A stretch of DNA of 64,000 bases from positions 1 to 64,000 of the forward strand of contig CAZIUL010000007.1 in NCBI GenBank assembly GCA_964542475.1, read 5' to 3'. Of the stretch, positions 27,533 through 36,948 are shown one piece after another (the first letter of the stretch is position 1; every line of letters starts with the position of its first letter). The stretch is from CAZIUL01 sp964542475 (GTDB lineage Bacteria > Planctomycetota > B15-G4 > CAYZWU01). The position numbers were made by a program, and so were the translations under genes. The notes under the pieces were generated by a model that was not told the origin of the DNA, did no database searches, and saw only the letters and a program-made list of their open reading frames with translations.

Positions 27533-29302
27533 TCATGCCGGTAGAAGAATAGTGAAAACGCTCCCCTCACCCGGCCGGCTCCTGACCGAGATGCGGCCGC
27601 CGTGGCCCTGAGTAATGTGCTTTGCGATTGCCAGGCCCAGACCGGTTCCGCCCAGTTCGCGGCTCCGGACCTTGTCCGCGCGGTAAAAACGCTCGAAGAG
27701 CCGAGGCAGGTGTTCATCCGCGATCCCGCAGCCCCGGTCGCTGACACTTATGGCGACACCGCCTTCGGAGGCTTCGGCAATTATCCGCACAGCGCTTCCC
27801 GGTTGGCTGTACTTGATCGCATTGTCTACGAGATTGATCACGGCATGTTCCAGGAGAGGGGTGTTGATCCGGGCCCGCAGGCTTTCGACACACTCGACCA
27901 CGAGCTCGATGCCCCCGGCCGAGCCCAGCTCGCGGCAGGATCGGACTACTGCCTCGAGCACGTTGCGTACCGGGGCATCTTCGAGCGCTATCTCGTTTCG
28001 CTCCGATTCCAGCTCGATCCGCGAGAGGCTCAGCAAGTCGTCGACTATGGCCGACAGGCGATCGGCGTGCCGTCCGATGATTTCCAAAAAACGGTCGGCG
28101 TCTTCAGGATCGTTGACGGCGCCGTCGACCAGGGTTTCCACCGAGCCCTTGATGGAGGTTATCGGTGTTTTTAGCTCGTGCGACACATTGGCCACGAACT
28201 CGCGCCTGAGGTTCTCGAGCTTCCTCAGCCGAGTGATGTCGTTGAGCACAACCAGGGCCCCGATGCGCATTTCGCCTTCACCGAGCAGAACCGTCCCGTG
28301 CGCGTTGACCAGCCGGTCGCGCGTGTCCCCGAGGAGAATCTCGCTCTCGATCGGTTCCCTGCTCTTCAACGCCCGCGAGACGAACCGCTGCAGCTCCGTG
28401 TTGCGGACGGCTTCCTGGATCGTTCGCCCATTCATCTCTGAGGGGTCGATTTCAAGCATCCGACCGGCGGCCCGGTTAATGTTTATCAGGCGCTCATCGC
28501 AGTCCACGGCCAGGACCCCTTCGGTCATGCTCGTGAGAATGGCGTTCTGCTCGTTTCTCTTCTCGAGAACCAAGCGGATCCTCTCGTCCAGGCGGTCGGC
28601 CATGGTGTTCAGGGCCTGTGCCAGGCTCCCGATTTCGAGCGAATCGGGTACCTCAAGGCGGTGCTTCAGATCGCCTCCGGCAAAGCGCTCCGCTCCCTGC
28701 CGCATCTCCTCGAGGGGACGGCTGATATAACGCGACACGGCCAGGCTGATGGCAGCCGCCAGTATGGCTATGGCAAGCCCCCATAGCACGATGTTGGTGT
28801 AGAGGTTGCCGAGCGCCCCCTTGACGGATGCGAGCGAAAGCGAACTCCTGACCACGGCCGCAATCCGGCCTTTTGCCTCCACAGGAACGGCGACGTACAT
28901 CATGTTCTGATCGAGCGTGTAGCTGAACCGCGTGGCAGTGCCCGTACGCCCGGCGAAGGCCTCGCGGATCTCGGGGCGGTCGGCATGGTTGTCCATGGCA
29001 ACAGGCTCTTTCCTGGAATCGCCGAGAACGATCCCGTCAGGCCCGATCACCGTGATCCTGGTGGCCGATGCTTCGCCGCACTCCCGGCAGAGATCGGCCA
29101 CGGCGTTCGAGTTGCCATCCGCAATTTCCGGCGCGATCAGGCAGCTCGCCAGGCGGGCCCGCGCCTCCAGGTCCGCAGCGACATCATCAAAGTAAAACTC
29201 CTTGAACGTGCGGGAGCCGATCCAGGTGACGGCCGTCAACGAGATGAGAGTGATGAGCAGGTAGGATGGATAGAGCCTCCATATGAGCCTTTTGCGCGCC
29301 AT
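27533..29302 (-). CDS. phoR: Phosphate-sensing histidine kinase PhoR
   Basis: A 589-residue sensor kinase. Two transmembrane helices (about 12-30 and 168-190) flank a periplasmic domain; then a HAMP domain (about 192-245), a PAS-like domain (about 250-350), HisKA with FVANVSHELKTPITSIKG (phospho-acceptor His 375) and an HATPase domain with NLVDNAIKY and GTGLGLAIAKHI. The family member PhoR controls PhoB in response to phosphate through PstSCAB and PhoU, all of which lie upstream here. The gene starts three bases after phoB stops. Confidence 0.92.
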   Translation of the reverse strand: MARKRLIWRLYPSYLLITLISLTAVTWIGSRTFKEFYFDDVAADLEARARLASCLIAPEIADGNSNAVADLCRECGEASATRITVIGPDGIVLGDSRKEPVAMDNHADRPEIREAFAGRTGTATRFSYTLDQNMMYVAVPVEAKGRIAAVVRSSLSLASVKGALGNLYTNIVLWGLAIAILAAAISLAVSRYISRPLEEMRQGAERFAGGDLKHRLEVPDSLEIGSLAQALNTMADRLDERIRLVLEKRNEQNAILTSMTEGVLAVDCDERLININRAAGRMLEIDPSEMNGRTIQEAVRNTELQRFVSRALKSREPIESEILLGDTRDRLVNAHGTVLLGEGEMRIGALVVLNDITRLRKLENLRREFVANVSHELKTPITSIKGSVETLVDGAVNDPEDADRFLEIIGRHADRLSAIVDDLLSLSRIELESERNEIALEDAPVRNVLEAVVRSCRELGSAGGIELVVECVESLRARINTPLLEHAVINLVDNAIKYSQPGSAVRIIAEASEGGVAISVSDRGCGIADEHLPRLFERFYRADKVRSRELGGTGLGLAIAKHITQGHGGRISVRSRPGEGSVFTILLPA

Positions 29303-29305
29303 GTG

Positions 29306-29992
29306 CTACTCCCTGAACCGGTAGCCGATGCCGCGGATGGTCTCGATCCTCTTTCCGGCCGGGCCGAGTTTCTTGCGCAGCCCGGTGATCTGGACATCCA
29401 CCGAGCGGTCGGTAACGATATGGTTTTCGCCCTGGACGCCGTCTATGATCTGGTAGCGGCTGAAGACCCAACCCGGCCGGCGCGCCAGGAAGTGCAGGAT
29501 ACGGAACTCCGTCAATGTCAGCGTAACGGTTTTGTCTTTGAGCCGGACCTCGTGGCGGCCGGGATCTATCACCAGGTCGTTGAAGGTGAGGGTTGAGCTT
29601 TCTCCTGTGGGCGGCGCTGCGCGCCGGCGCAGCACGGCTTTCACGCGTGCCACCAGAACCCGCGGGCTGAAGGGCTTTGTAACGTAGTCGTCCGCGCCGA
29701 GCTCGAGGCCGGCCACGATATCAGCCTCCTCCCCCTTGGCAGTGACCATTACGACAGGAAGGTTACGGTTTTCCTCGGACGCCTTCAGGGTCCGGCAGAC
29801 CTCCAGGCCGTCCACACCGGGGAGCATCAGGTCAAGCAGTACCAGGTCAAAAGACTGCCCGGCGGCGGCTTTCAGCGCGTCCTCTCCGGACGTGACGCCG
29901 AATACATTGTACCCCTCGCGGTGCAGGTTGTATTTAACCAGCTCCAGGATGTCCTTCTCGTCTTCCACTATGAGTATGTTTTTCTTGGCCAT
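29306..29992 (-). CDS. phoB: Phosphate regulon response regulator PhoB
   Basis: Receiver domain (MAKKNILIVEDEKDILELVK start; phospho-acceptor Asp 54 in LVLLDLMLPGVDG) and an OmpR-type winged-helix output domain (about 130-228, with LTEFRILHFLARRPGWVFSR). At 228 residues from the ATG at 29992 it has the usual PhoB length; GGGGAG five bases upstream supports this start over the longer frame from 30073. It is predicted to bind the 11-bp-spaced repeats upstream of pstS. It follows phoU and precedes phoR. Confidence 0.93.
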   Translation of the reverse strand: MAKKNILIVEDEKDILELVKYNLHREGYNVFGVTSGEDALKAAAGQSFDLVLLDLMLPGVDGLEVCRTLKASEENRNLPVVMVTAKGEEADIVAGLELGADDYVTKPFSPRVLVARVKAVLRRRAAPPTGESSTLTFNDLVIDPGRHEVRLKDKTVTLTLTEFRILHFLARRPGWVFSRYQIIDGVQGENHIVTDRSVDVQITGLRKKLGPAGKRIETIRGIGYRFRE

Positions 29993-30047
29993 CAATGCTC
30001 CCCGAATATTCAACGGTTGTTTCATGATAGAAAAACCGCTCAAAAGG

Positions 30048-30728
30048 TCAAGGTTCTCCGCCTTCCGCGCCATGGCGGATTATTCGGCCTTCGATCATGT
30101 AGATCACGTCTTCGGATATATTGGTGGCCAGGTCGGCGATCCGTTCCAGGTGCCGGGAGACCAGCAGCGGCAGGATGAGACCGTCCAGATCGGATTGAGC
30201 GGCAGCGAGCCTTTCCCTGACCTGATGAAGCATGTTCTTCTTGATGGCGTCCACGGCGTCGTCGTCGGCGAAAACGCCGCGCGCGATCTCAGCGTCCAGG
30301 TTGACCAGGGCGTCGAGGCTTCTCTTCAGCATGGACCGGGCCCTGACTGCCATCTCCTCTATGTCTGCCTTTAGATCCGCCGGGATTTGCACTCCCCTTC
30401 CGGAGACCAACGTTTCTGTCCGCTCCGCGATGTTCACGGCCAGGTCACCGATGCGTTCCAGATCGTTATTGATTTTGAGCACCGAGACGATGAAGCGCAG
30501 ATCGATGGCCACGGGCTGGTGGAGGGCGAGGATCTTCAGGCAATCATCCTCGACCTCGATCTCCCTTGAGTCGACATCCCGGTCCCGGGCGATGACCCCG
30601 GCTGCCAGGTCTTTGTCCCTATCACGGAAGGAGTTCACCGCGTCGCGGACGCTCTCCTCCACCATCGAGCTCAGGGCCAGGATTTTCTTTTTCAGCTTGT
30701 CGACGTCTTTTTTCAGATGCTGGTGCAT
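30048..30728 (-). CDS. phoU: Phosphate transport regulator PhoU
   Basis: A 226-residue all-helical protein made of two PhoU units. The E/DxxxD motifs that bind metal appear in both halves (IGDLAVNIAERTETL and IADLATNISEDVIYMIEGR). PhoU restrains the Pst transporter and PhoR when phosphate is plentiful. It lies directly after pstB, the usual order. A longer phoB frame overlaps its end but is not needed with the phoB start chosen here. Confidence 0.93.
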   Translation of the reverse strand: MHQHLKKDVDKLKKKILALSSMVEESVRDAVNSFRDRDKDLAAGVIARDRDVDSREIEVEDDCLKILALHQPVAIDLRFIVSVLKINNDLERIGDLAVNIAERTETLVSGRGVQIPADLKADIEEMAVRARSMLKRSLDALVNLDAEIARGVFADDDAVDAIKKNMLHQVRERLAAAQSDLDGLILPLLVSRHLERIADLATNISEDVIYMIEGRIIRHGAEGGEP

Positions 30729-30759
30729 GACGGTTTCATTCCTAATAACTGCCCGGGCC

Positions 30760-31608
30760 CTACCCGAAGCGACCGGTAATGTAATCCTCGGTCTGTTTCT
30801 CGACCGGATTGGTGAAAATCGTTTTCGTGGGGCCGAACTCGACGATGCGCCCCTTGTAGAAGAAGGCCGTGAAATCGGAAACTCTTGCGGCCTGCTGCAT
30901 GTTGTGTGTGACCAGGACGATTGTGAACTTTCGTCTCAGGATTGCAATCAGCTCCTCGATCTTGGCGGTGGCCACGGGATCGAGTGCCGAACAGGGCTCG
31001 TCCATCAGCAGAACCTCCGGTTCGACAGCGATGGCGCGGGCGATGCACAGCCTTTGCTGCTGGCCGCCCGAAAGGGCTGTGCCCGGTTTGTTCAGCTTGT
31101 CGCTGACCTCGTCCCAGAGTGCCGCCCGCCGGAGAGCGTCCGTTACGCGTTCCCTCTGCTCGCTCCTGTTCAGGCGGTAGTGGAGCTTCAGGCCGTAGGC
31201 AACGTTGTCGAATACGCTCATTGGGAAGGGAGTGGGCTTCTGGAAAATCATGCCCACCTTCTTGCGTAGATCGAGTAAATCCACGTCGCCTGAAAGAAGA
31301 TCGATCCCGTCGAGCATCACCTGCCCGTCGGCCCGTTGGTCGCGGTATAGCTCGTAGATCCGGTTATACACGCGGATGTGGGTCGACTTGCCGCACCCGG
31401 ACGGGCCGATTATAGCTGTCACCCGGTTCGGGGGAATGTCGATGTTGTTGTCGATGAGAGCCTGTTGGCGGCCGTAGTAAAAGTTCAGGTTCCGGACCGA
31501 TAGCTTTACAGCTGCGGCGCCGTCTCCTATGTCCGTAAGGTCCGCTGCCGTGGCTGCCGAGGGCAGGGGAACATTCGGGTCATCACGAAGCAGAGCATGG
31601 TTATCCAT
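30760..31608 (-). CDS. pstB: Phosphate ABC transporter ATP-binding protein
   Basis: A 282-residue ABC ATPase. Walker A is GPSGCGKST (about 68-76), the Q-loop lies in GMIFQKPTPFPMSVFDN, the signature is ALSGGQQQRLCIARA, and Walker B is VLLMDEPCSALDP. The PFPMS string after the Q-loop is typical of PstB. The first 30 residues are an Ala-rich extension not present in shorter homologues. The gene overlaps pstA by 8 bases, indicating coupling. Confidence 0.96.
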   Translation of the reverse strand: MDNHALLRDDPNVPLPSAATAADLTDIGDGAAAVKLSVRNLNFYYGRQQALIDNNIDIPPNRVTAIIGPSGCGKSTHIRVYNRIYELYRDQRADGQVMLDGIDLLSGDVDLLDLRKKVGMIFQKPTPFPMSVFDNVAYGLKLHYRLNRSEQRERVTDALRRAALWDEVSDKLNKPGTALSGGQQQRLCIARAIAVEPEVLLMDEPCSALDPVATAKIEELIAILRRKFTIVLVTHNMQQAARVSDFTAFFYKGRIVEFGPTKTIFTNPVEKQTEDYITGRFG

Positions 31609-32455
31609 TTTTACTTTTTCCTGTTCCGGCCGCGAGCCTGGCGCAGACCGTCATTACAAGGATTCCCGCCGTGATCAGAAGCGAGGCTCCCCAGGCCATC
31701 TCCTGCCAGTCGGCGTAGGGCGACATGGCATAGTTGAATATGGTAACGGTGAGGTTGCCTGTCGGTTCGGCCGGGGAATGCATCCAGTAAGGGCTGTTCA
31801 AGGCTGTGAACAGAAGCGGCGCGGTTTCACCGCTCACGCGGGCAACGGCCAGGATGACTCCGGTGAGCAGGCCTCCCCGGGCAGCCCTGAAAACGATTCC
31901 CAGGGTGATCTTCCAGCGCGGTGCTCCGAGAGCGAGAGCGGACTCTCGCAACTCGCAGGGCACCAGCTTGAGGATGTCCTCGGTGGTCCGCGCCACTATG
32001 GGCAACATGATGATGCCCAGTGCAACGGCACCCGCGTAGCCTGAAAAATGACCTGTTGGAATCACGAGCAGGGTATAGACAAAGACGCCGATGATGATGG
32101 ACGGCACGCCCATCAGTGTGCTTGAAACAAAACGCACCAGGCCTGCGATGCGGCTGTTCTGTCCGAACTCCGCCAGGTAGACGCCCGCCAGCAGGCCTGT
32201 GGGGATTCCCATAAGAACGGCCGTTCCGGTTATGAGACACGTGCCCACTATTGCGTTGGCAAGCCCTCCGCCCGGCATTCCGGGCGGGGCGGGGAGCTCG
32301 GTGAAAAATGCCCAGTTCAGAGCGCCTGCGCCCCGCGCTGCCACCTCGACGAGAATCCATGCCAGCGCGGCGAGTCCCATGGCCGAGGCTGCGGCGGATG
32401 CGGCCTTGACGGTTCGGTCAGCTAAGCGTCGTACGGCCGGTGACCGGGTTCTCAT
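31601..32455 (-). CDS. pstA: Phosphate ABC transporter permease PstA
   Basis: A 284-residue permease with six predicted membrane helices and the cytoplasmic loop motif ESALALGAPRWKITLGIVF, the EAA loop of ABC importers. The start at 32455 overlaps the pstC stop as ATGA and has GGGGAG upstream, so it was preferred to the longer frame from 32494. It pairs with PstC in the inner membrane. Confidence 0.93.
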   Translation of the reverse strand: MRTRSPAVRRLADRTVKAASAAASAMGLAALAWILVEVAARGAGALNWAFFTELPAPPGMPGGGLANAIVGTCLITGTAVLMGIPTGLLAGVYLAEFGQNSRIAGLVRFVSSTLMGVPSIIIGVFVYTLLVIPTGHFSGYAGAVALGIIMLPIVARTTEDILKLVPCELRESALALGAPRWKITLGIVFRAARGGLLTGVILAVARVSGETAPLLFTALNSPYWMHSPAEPTGNLTVTIFNYAMSPYADWQEMAWGASLLITAGILVMTVCARLAAGTGKSKNG

Positions 32456-33393
32456 GGCGATTTCTCCCCGGCCCGGTTCAGGCGGCGTAGCCACAAACGG
32501 GCGAGCACCTGAAAGAAAACGGTGATGACGAACAGCACCAGGCCGAGCTCCACCAGGGCGCTCAGGTATAACGGTTCTGATGCCTCGGTGAACTCGTTGG
32601 CCAGGGTGGACGCAATGCTGTTACCGGCCGCGAAGAGCGACGGTGAGATGTTGTGGTTGTTGCCGATCACGAAGGTGACGGCCATGGTTTCGCCAAGGGC
32701 CCGGCCGAGCCCGAGGAACGCGGCGCCCACGATTCCCTGCAGTCCGTGGCGGAAGCTGACACGCCGCGTCACTTCCCATGTGGTGCTTCCCATACCGTAT
32801 GCGGATTCCTTTACCACCGGCGGAACCATCTTGAGCACGTCCCGTGTGATGGCGCAGATGTAGGGCAGGATCATGAGGGCCAGGATGACGCCGGCGGTGA
32901 GCATTCCGATTCCCATGGGCGGGCCATGGAAAAAAGGCAGGAAACCGAGGTATCGGCCGAGGAGCGGCTGTACATGCTCGGCCATGAAGGGGGCGAAGAC
33001 AAAAAGCCCCCACATCCCGAAAATGATGCTCGGGACGGCGGCCAGCAGCTCGATGCCGCCGCCCACGATGCGGCTGAGGGCGGGAGGCGCCATCTCGACC
33101 AGGAAAAGGGCGATGGCCAGGCTCAGGGGAACCGCCAGGAGCATGGCGATGGCGGATGAGAGCAACGTTCCGAAGATGCTGCTGGCCGCGCCGAAGTTCT
33201 GCGTCACAGGATTCCACTCGTTGGAGGTAACAAAAGACAGGCCGAATTCGGCGATGGAGAGGTGCGAGTTCCTGAGAAGCTCGACCGCGATACCTGCCAT
33301 GATTGCTACGATCAGCAGGGCGCAGAAAGCGGTCACGACCCGAAAGGCCTTATCGTCCCGTCCATTGCTTTTAATCCAGGCAGCGATCTTCAC
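32452..33393 (-). CDS. pstC: Phosphate ABC transporter permease PstC
   Basis: A 313-residue permease with six predicted membrane helices. EWNPVTQNFGAASSIFGTL is a common PstC string, and the EAA loop reads ESAYGMGSTTWEVTRRVSF. The gene follows pstS by 30 bases. With PstA it forms the membrane channel of the high-affinity phosphate importer. Confidence 0.94.
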   Translation of the reverse strand: MKIAAWIKSNGRDDKAFRVVTAFCALLIVAIMAGIAVELLRNSHLSIAEFGLSFVTSNEWNPVTQNFGAASSIFGTLLSSAIAMLLAVPLSLAIALFLVEMAPPALSRIVGGGIELLAAVPSIIFGMWGLFVFAPFMAEHVQPLLGRYLGFLPFFHGPPMGIGMLTAGVILALMILPYICAITRDVLKMVPPVVKESAYGMGSTTWEVTRRVSFRHGLQGIVGAAFLGLGRALGETMAVTFVIGNNHNISPSLFAAGNSIASTLANEFTEASEPLYLSALVELGLVLFVITVFFQVLARLWLRRLNRAGEKSP

Positions 33394-33423
33394 AACAAAT
33401 CACCCTGTCTCTAATACACTCGA

Positions 33424-34506
33424 TCACGGCCAGATGGGCTGTCCGGCCGCGGTGAGGATTTCCTTCCACTTGTTCTGCACACCATCCGCCACGGTGATAG
33501 GGATAGGGACATAGTGGAGCTCTTTTGCGATGTCCGCGCCGTGACGGTAGCACCAGTCGAAGAACCGAAACATGGCATTGGCCAGTACAATATCGGCCTG
33601 TTCCCTGTACACGATGATGAACGAGGCGCCCGTGATCGGCCAGCTGGCCGCACCCGGCTGGTCGGTGAGAACCATGTAAAACCCCGGGGCACTTTCCCAG
33701 TCGGCGTTCGCAGCCGCGGCCTGGAACGACTCAATGGTGGGAGATACAAAAGCTCCGGAGCGGTTCTTCAGGAGCGCGTGGGCCATCTTGTTCTGCAGGG
33801 CGTATGCGAACTCCACGTAACCAATGGAACCGTTCACGCGCTGTACGTAGGCGGCCACGCCTTCGTTGCCCTTGCCGCCCACGCCGACAGGCCAGGACAC
33901 GGCCTTGCCCGTTCCGACTTTCTCGTGCCAGGCGCTTGATACCTTGTCGAGATAGTTGGTGAAGATCCAGGTCGTTCCCGAACCGTCAGCACGGTGAACC
34001 ACGGTTACGGCCGTGTCCGGGAGTTCGACGCCCGGATTCGCCTTCACTAGAGCTTCGTCGTTCCAGTGCGTAATGTGGCCCATGAAGAGATCAACCAGAA
34101 GATCGGGGGCCAGCTTGAGCTCGCCCGGTCCTATGCCGGCGAGGTTGAGGATCGGCACCACGCCGCCGACGACCATGGGAAACTGGATGAGCCCGTTGGC
34201 ATCCAGCTCCTCCTTCTTCATGGGAGCGTCCGAGGCGCCGAAGTCCGTGGTTTTCGCCTTGATCTGGGCGATTCCGCCGCCGGAGCCGATCGACTGGTAG
34301 TTGAGCTTTGTGCCGGTGAGACGCTGGTACTTGTAGGCCCACTGAGCGTAGACCGGATAGGGGAATGTGGCGCCCGCGCCGTTGATAGTAAGGGCCTTCT
34401 GATTGTCCTGATCGTTGTCCTCGGACGAGCAGGAAATGAGCAGGCAAACCAGCGCCGCAGTGACAACGGTTACGGTGAAACCTGAAGCAAATGATTTGAA
34501 ATTCAT
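33424..34506 (-). CDS. pstS: Phosphate-binding lipoprotein PstS
   Basis: A 360-residue periplasmic binding protein, lipid-anchored by a signal ending LLIS before Cys 26. TINGAGATFPYPVYAQWAY and YQSIGSGGGIAQIKAKTTDF are the classic PstS segments, with the phosphate-binding Ser and Thr residues; HRADGSGTTWIFTNYLDKVS is also typical. The frame stays open for another 377 codons upstream, but the ATG at 34506 has GGAGG and begins a perfect signal peptide, so the extension is not coding. First gene of the Pho block. Confidence 0.95.
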   Translation of the reverse strand: MNFKSFASGFTVTVVTAALVCLLISCSSEDNDQDNQKALTINGAGATFPYPVYAQWAYKYQRLTGTKLNYQSIGSGGGIAQIKAKTTDFGASDAPMKKEELDANGLIQFPMVVGGVVPILNLAGIGPGELKLAPDLLVDLFMGHITHWNDEALVKANPGVELPDTAVTVVHRADGSGTTWIFTNYLDKVSSAWHEKVGTGKAVSWPVGVGGKGNEGVAAYVQRVNGSIGYVEFAYALQNKMAHALLKNRSGAFVSPTIESFQAAAANADWESAPGFYMVLTDQPGAASWPITGASFIIVYREQADIVLANAMFRFFDWCYRHGADIAKELHYVPIPITVADGVQNKWKEILTAAGQPIWP

Positions 34507-34556
34507 GGTTATCCTCCAGTCATATTTTTCAAAACGATCTTCAGAAAGATACAGGA

Positions 34557-34599
34557 GGTATAGCCGTGAATTGTTAGGGATTAATGAGAATACGGTTAG
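34557..34599 (-). promoter_or_regulatory. Pho-box-like promoter of the pst operon
   Basis: On the minus strand, three 11-base units follow each other: CTAACCGTATT, CTCATTAATCC and CTAACAATTCA (34599 down to 34567). A -10-like TATACC follows after 4 bases. PhoB sites are direct repeats with an 11-bp period placed where a -35 would be, close upstream of the -10. Spacing and position before pstS fit; the bases differ from the E. coli CTGTCAT consensus. Confidence 0.5.
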
Positions 34600-34769
34600 T
34601 TTTTCCTCAACATCGGCCGGGCCAACAACGATATATTCCGGGAATTTGCTAAACGCAAAAGGATGCTTTCCGAACAAACACGCGGACAGAGTCCCAAGAA
34701 GCGAATCGGGAGAACCGCCGCACCGTTGGAAAGACAAGCGCTTGTCAAGCAACAGGATCCGGGCGGGGA

Positions 34770-36773
34770 TTATTGTCCATCCGTGTCCATCCGCGGTTCT
34801 TTTTCTTCCTCCCCCTTCGAAGAAACCCGCCCGTCGTCGTCCGGATCGGCGGTTCGCGTACGGAGCGTCCTGAACATGTAGAGGATGTCCTTGAGCCCGC
34901 CGATCGTGAACCAGACCGTGACCGCGACGGATGCGGCGAACAGGAACCATGTGAACCAGTGCCAGATCCCGAGCCACGTCCCCACGGTGACCTCGTCCCC
35001 TGCATCCTCGCGCAGCAGGCACCAGCCCGTGCCCGCCAGGAAAAGCACTGTCCACAGGATGGGCCAGCCAACGGAGATGAGCGTGACCACCCTGTCCCAG
35101 CCGGTGAACTCGCGGTCCACGCCGAGCTTCTCGAGCCAGGTGCGCGCATCCTTGAACGATGTGTAGGACTCGCCCTTGACCGCGTGCTTTCCCCTGTGGA
35201 GCAGGCGGTCCATATCGTGTACCTTCCTCGGCCCGAGCAGGGAACACAGAACGTACATTCCTACCGATGACACGATCGCGATGAACGCCCATTCCTGCCC
35301 GTTCGGATGCTCGATCTCCTTGAAGACCTGCTTGAACAAAACCCCTGCGAGAGACACAACCATACCCGTAATCATAGCGGCCCACGCGCCGCGCGTGGTG
35401 CCCCGCTTCCAGTAAAGCCCGCCGATGATCACGGAGCCCGCACCGCCCACAAAGATAGATGCGGTCACAGCGCAGAACATGGTGATGAACTGGAGCTGCC
35501 TGAAGAGCAGGCTGAAGAAGAAAATGAAAACGGCAACACCAAAAATAGATGCGCGAAGGAGCCACAGATGCTGCTTCTGCGTGAACGGCTTTTTCCTGAA
35601 CGGAAGTATGACATCCTGGATGAAGATGGAGCCCCACGAGTGGAGATAGGTGTCATGTGTGCTTATGAACGCGGCAAGCATGGCAGCGCACATCAGCCCG
35701 AGGAGCCCGGCGGGAAGCATGACAGCCAGCGCGTACGGCGTGCGGAGCTGGTTCTGCAGCGTCTCCGCCTCCTCGGGGGAGGACGCCTGGATCGAGCCGA
35801 GCGACTCGTGCACAGCCGCGGCCTGCGCGCTGAAATCCGGATGCTGCAGAAAGGTCCTGACTGCGAGCGGTGTGACGAGCGCGATGAGCAAAAGAACGCG
35901 GAACCGCCACCCGTTCAGGATGCCCGCCATCTTTGCCTCGTGCGCGTCCTTGGCGCAGCAGTTGTACCCCTGGGTTCCCTGCCACCCGAGAACTCCGTAT
36001 ACAGCAATAACAACGGAGATGAGGAAATACCAGATGTTGAAATGGTCCTGCTCTCCGATGTGAAACGGGTGTACCAGGGACTTCTCCTCAGGCGCCTGCA
36101 GCAGCACCTCGGAGATCTGGCTCCAATCGAATGTGCAGAGCATGAACGCGACCAGCACCGCGAAAACCAGGTTGGTGAAAACCCCTTGCAGAAAATCCGT
36201 GACCATCACCGCGATGTGTCCGCCCAAAAAGGTGAAAACAAGTGAGATGGACAGGAGCCCCAACATCAGTGTCACGAAAGTGGAAAGCCCGACGCCCAAG
36301 ACATGGTAGGTCTGGGGGAGCCCGCACAGCGCGATGAAAAACCGCGCACCCACAGCCGGGAAGATACCGAAGTTGATGATCCCCGCAAGCCACGCGACAA
36401 TCCCCGTGAACACGCGGAAGTCCCGCGAGTAGCGCATCTCGAAGAACTGGGCGAGGGTCAACGCCCTGGTCTGGCGGAAACGGTACACAACCCAGCCGGA
36501 TAAAGCCATCACGATCATTGCGGGCTCGGTCATGGCCCCCCACCAGTAGGCTGTGTAGCCTGCCTCGTAGTACACCTCGAACCAGTACACGAGCGAGATC
36601 ACGCCAAGGCCTGCCATGGCATTGGCCATGGAGATCAGGTACCGCCTCCCGCACCGGTTCGCGGCGAGAAAATCGCTCACGCTCCTGGTGTATTTTCTCG
36701 TGCGCAGGGCCGCGACGAAGAGCACGAAAACGAGCGCCGCTACAATCCCCCAGTCGAGAAGGTTCATGTTCAT
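34770..36773 (-). CDS. Sodium:solute symporter (SSS family)
   Basis: A transporter of 667 residues from the ATG at 36773 (the longer frame starts with TTG). The N-terminus DWGIVAALVFVLFVAALRTR and SVSDFLAANRCGRRYL is typical of the family, as is the sodium-site segment around MANAMAGLGVISLVYWF. About 14 membrane helices are predicted. The last residues, KEPRMDTDGQ, and the stop are encoded inside a dispersed ACGGAT-type repeat, so the original C-terminus may have been changed. Divergent from the GH38-GH130 operon, it is the likely uptake system for the mannosides those enzymes process; substrate is inferred. Confidence 0.85.
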   Translation of the reverse strand: MNMNLLDWGIVAALVFVLFVAALRTRKYTRSVSDFLAANRCGRRYLISMANAMAGLGVISLVYWFEVYYEAGYTAYWWGAMTEPAMIVMALSGWVVYRFRQTRALTLAQFFEMRYSRDFRVFTGIVAWLAGIINFGIFPAVGARFFIALCGLPQTYHVLGVGLSTFVTLMLGLLSISLVFTFLGGHIAVMVTDFLQGVFTNLVFAVLVAFMLCTFDWSQISEVLLQAPEEKSLVHPFHIGEQDHFNIWYFLISVVIAVYGVLGWQGTQGYNCCAKDAHEAKMAGILNGWRFRVLLLIALVTPLAVRTFLQHPDFSAQAAAVHESLGSIQASSPEEAETLQNQLRTPYALAVMLPAGLLGLMCAAMLAAFISTHDTYLHSWGSIFIQDVILPFRKKPFTQKQHLWLLRASIFGVAVFIFFFSLLFRQLQFITMFCAVTASIFVGGAGSVIIGGLYWKRGTTRGAWAAMITGMVVSLAGVLFKQVFKEIEHPNGQEWAFIAIVSSVGMYVLCSLLGPRKVHDMDRLLHRGKHAVKGESYTSFKDARTWLEKLGVDREFTGWDRVVTLISVGWPILWTVLFLAGTGWCLLREDAGDEVTVGTWLGIWHWFTWFLFAASVAVTVWFTIGGLKDILYMFRTLRTRTADPDDDGRVSSKGEEEKEPRMDTDGQ
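34776..34812. repeat. Dispersed ACGGAT-type repeat, copy 3, inside the symporter 3' end
   Basis: On the minus strand it reads GAACCGCGGATGGACACGGA then TGGACAA, ending at the symporter TAA codon. Copies 1 and 2 share 19 of the first 20 bases. Unlike them, this copy is translated, giving EPRMDTDGQ. Confidence 0.65.
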
Positions 36774-36948
36774 GAATTGACCCTGTTGTTCGCATGACCC
36801 ATGGAAAAACCTCAATTAAGGATACTCCGGGCAATATTTCAAGAACTTTGGCTGCAGCCCGGTTTTTTGATTTAATGGCCGGATGATGAAACCGTGGCAT
36901 GGACCACCGTTGATGCGGACCCGGTAAGCAATTCAAAGGACAGCACCG

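Noticed and set aside
34507..35637. 377-codon upstream extension of the pstS frame
   Set aside because: It runs antisense-frame through the symporter gene, while the ATG at 34506 has GGAGG and a perfect lipoprotein signal.
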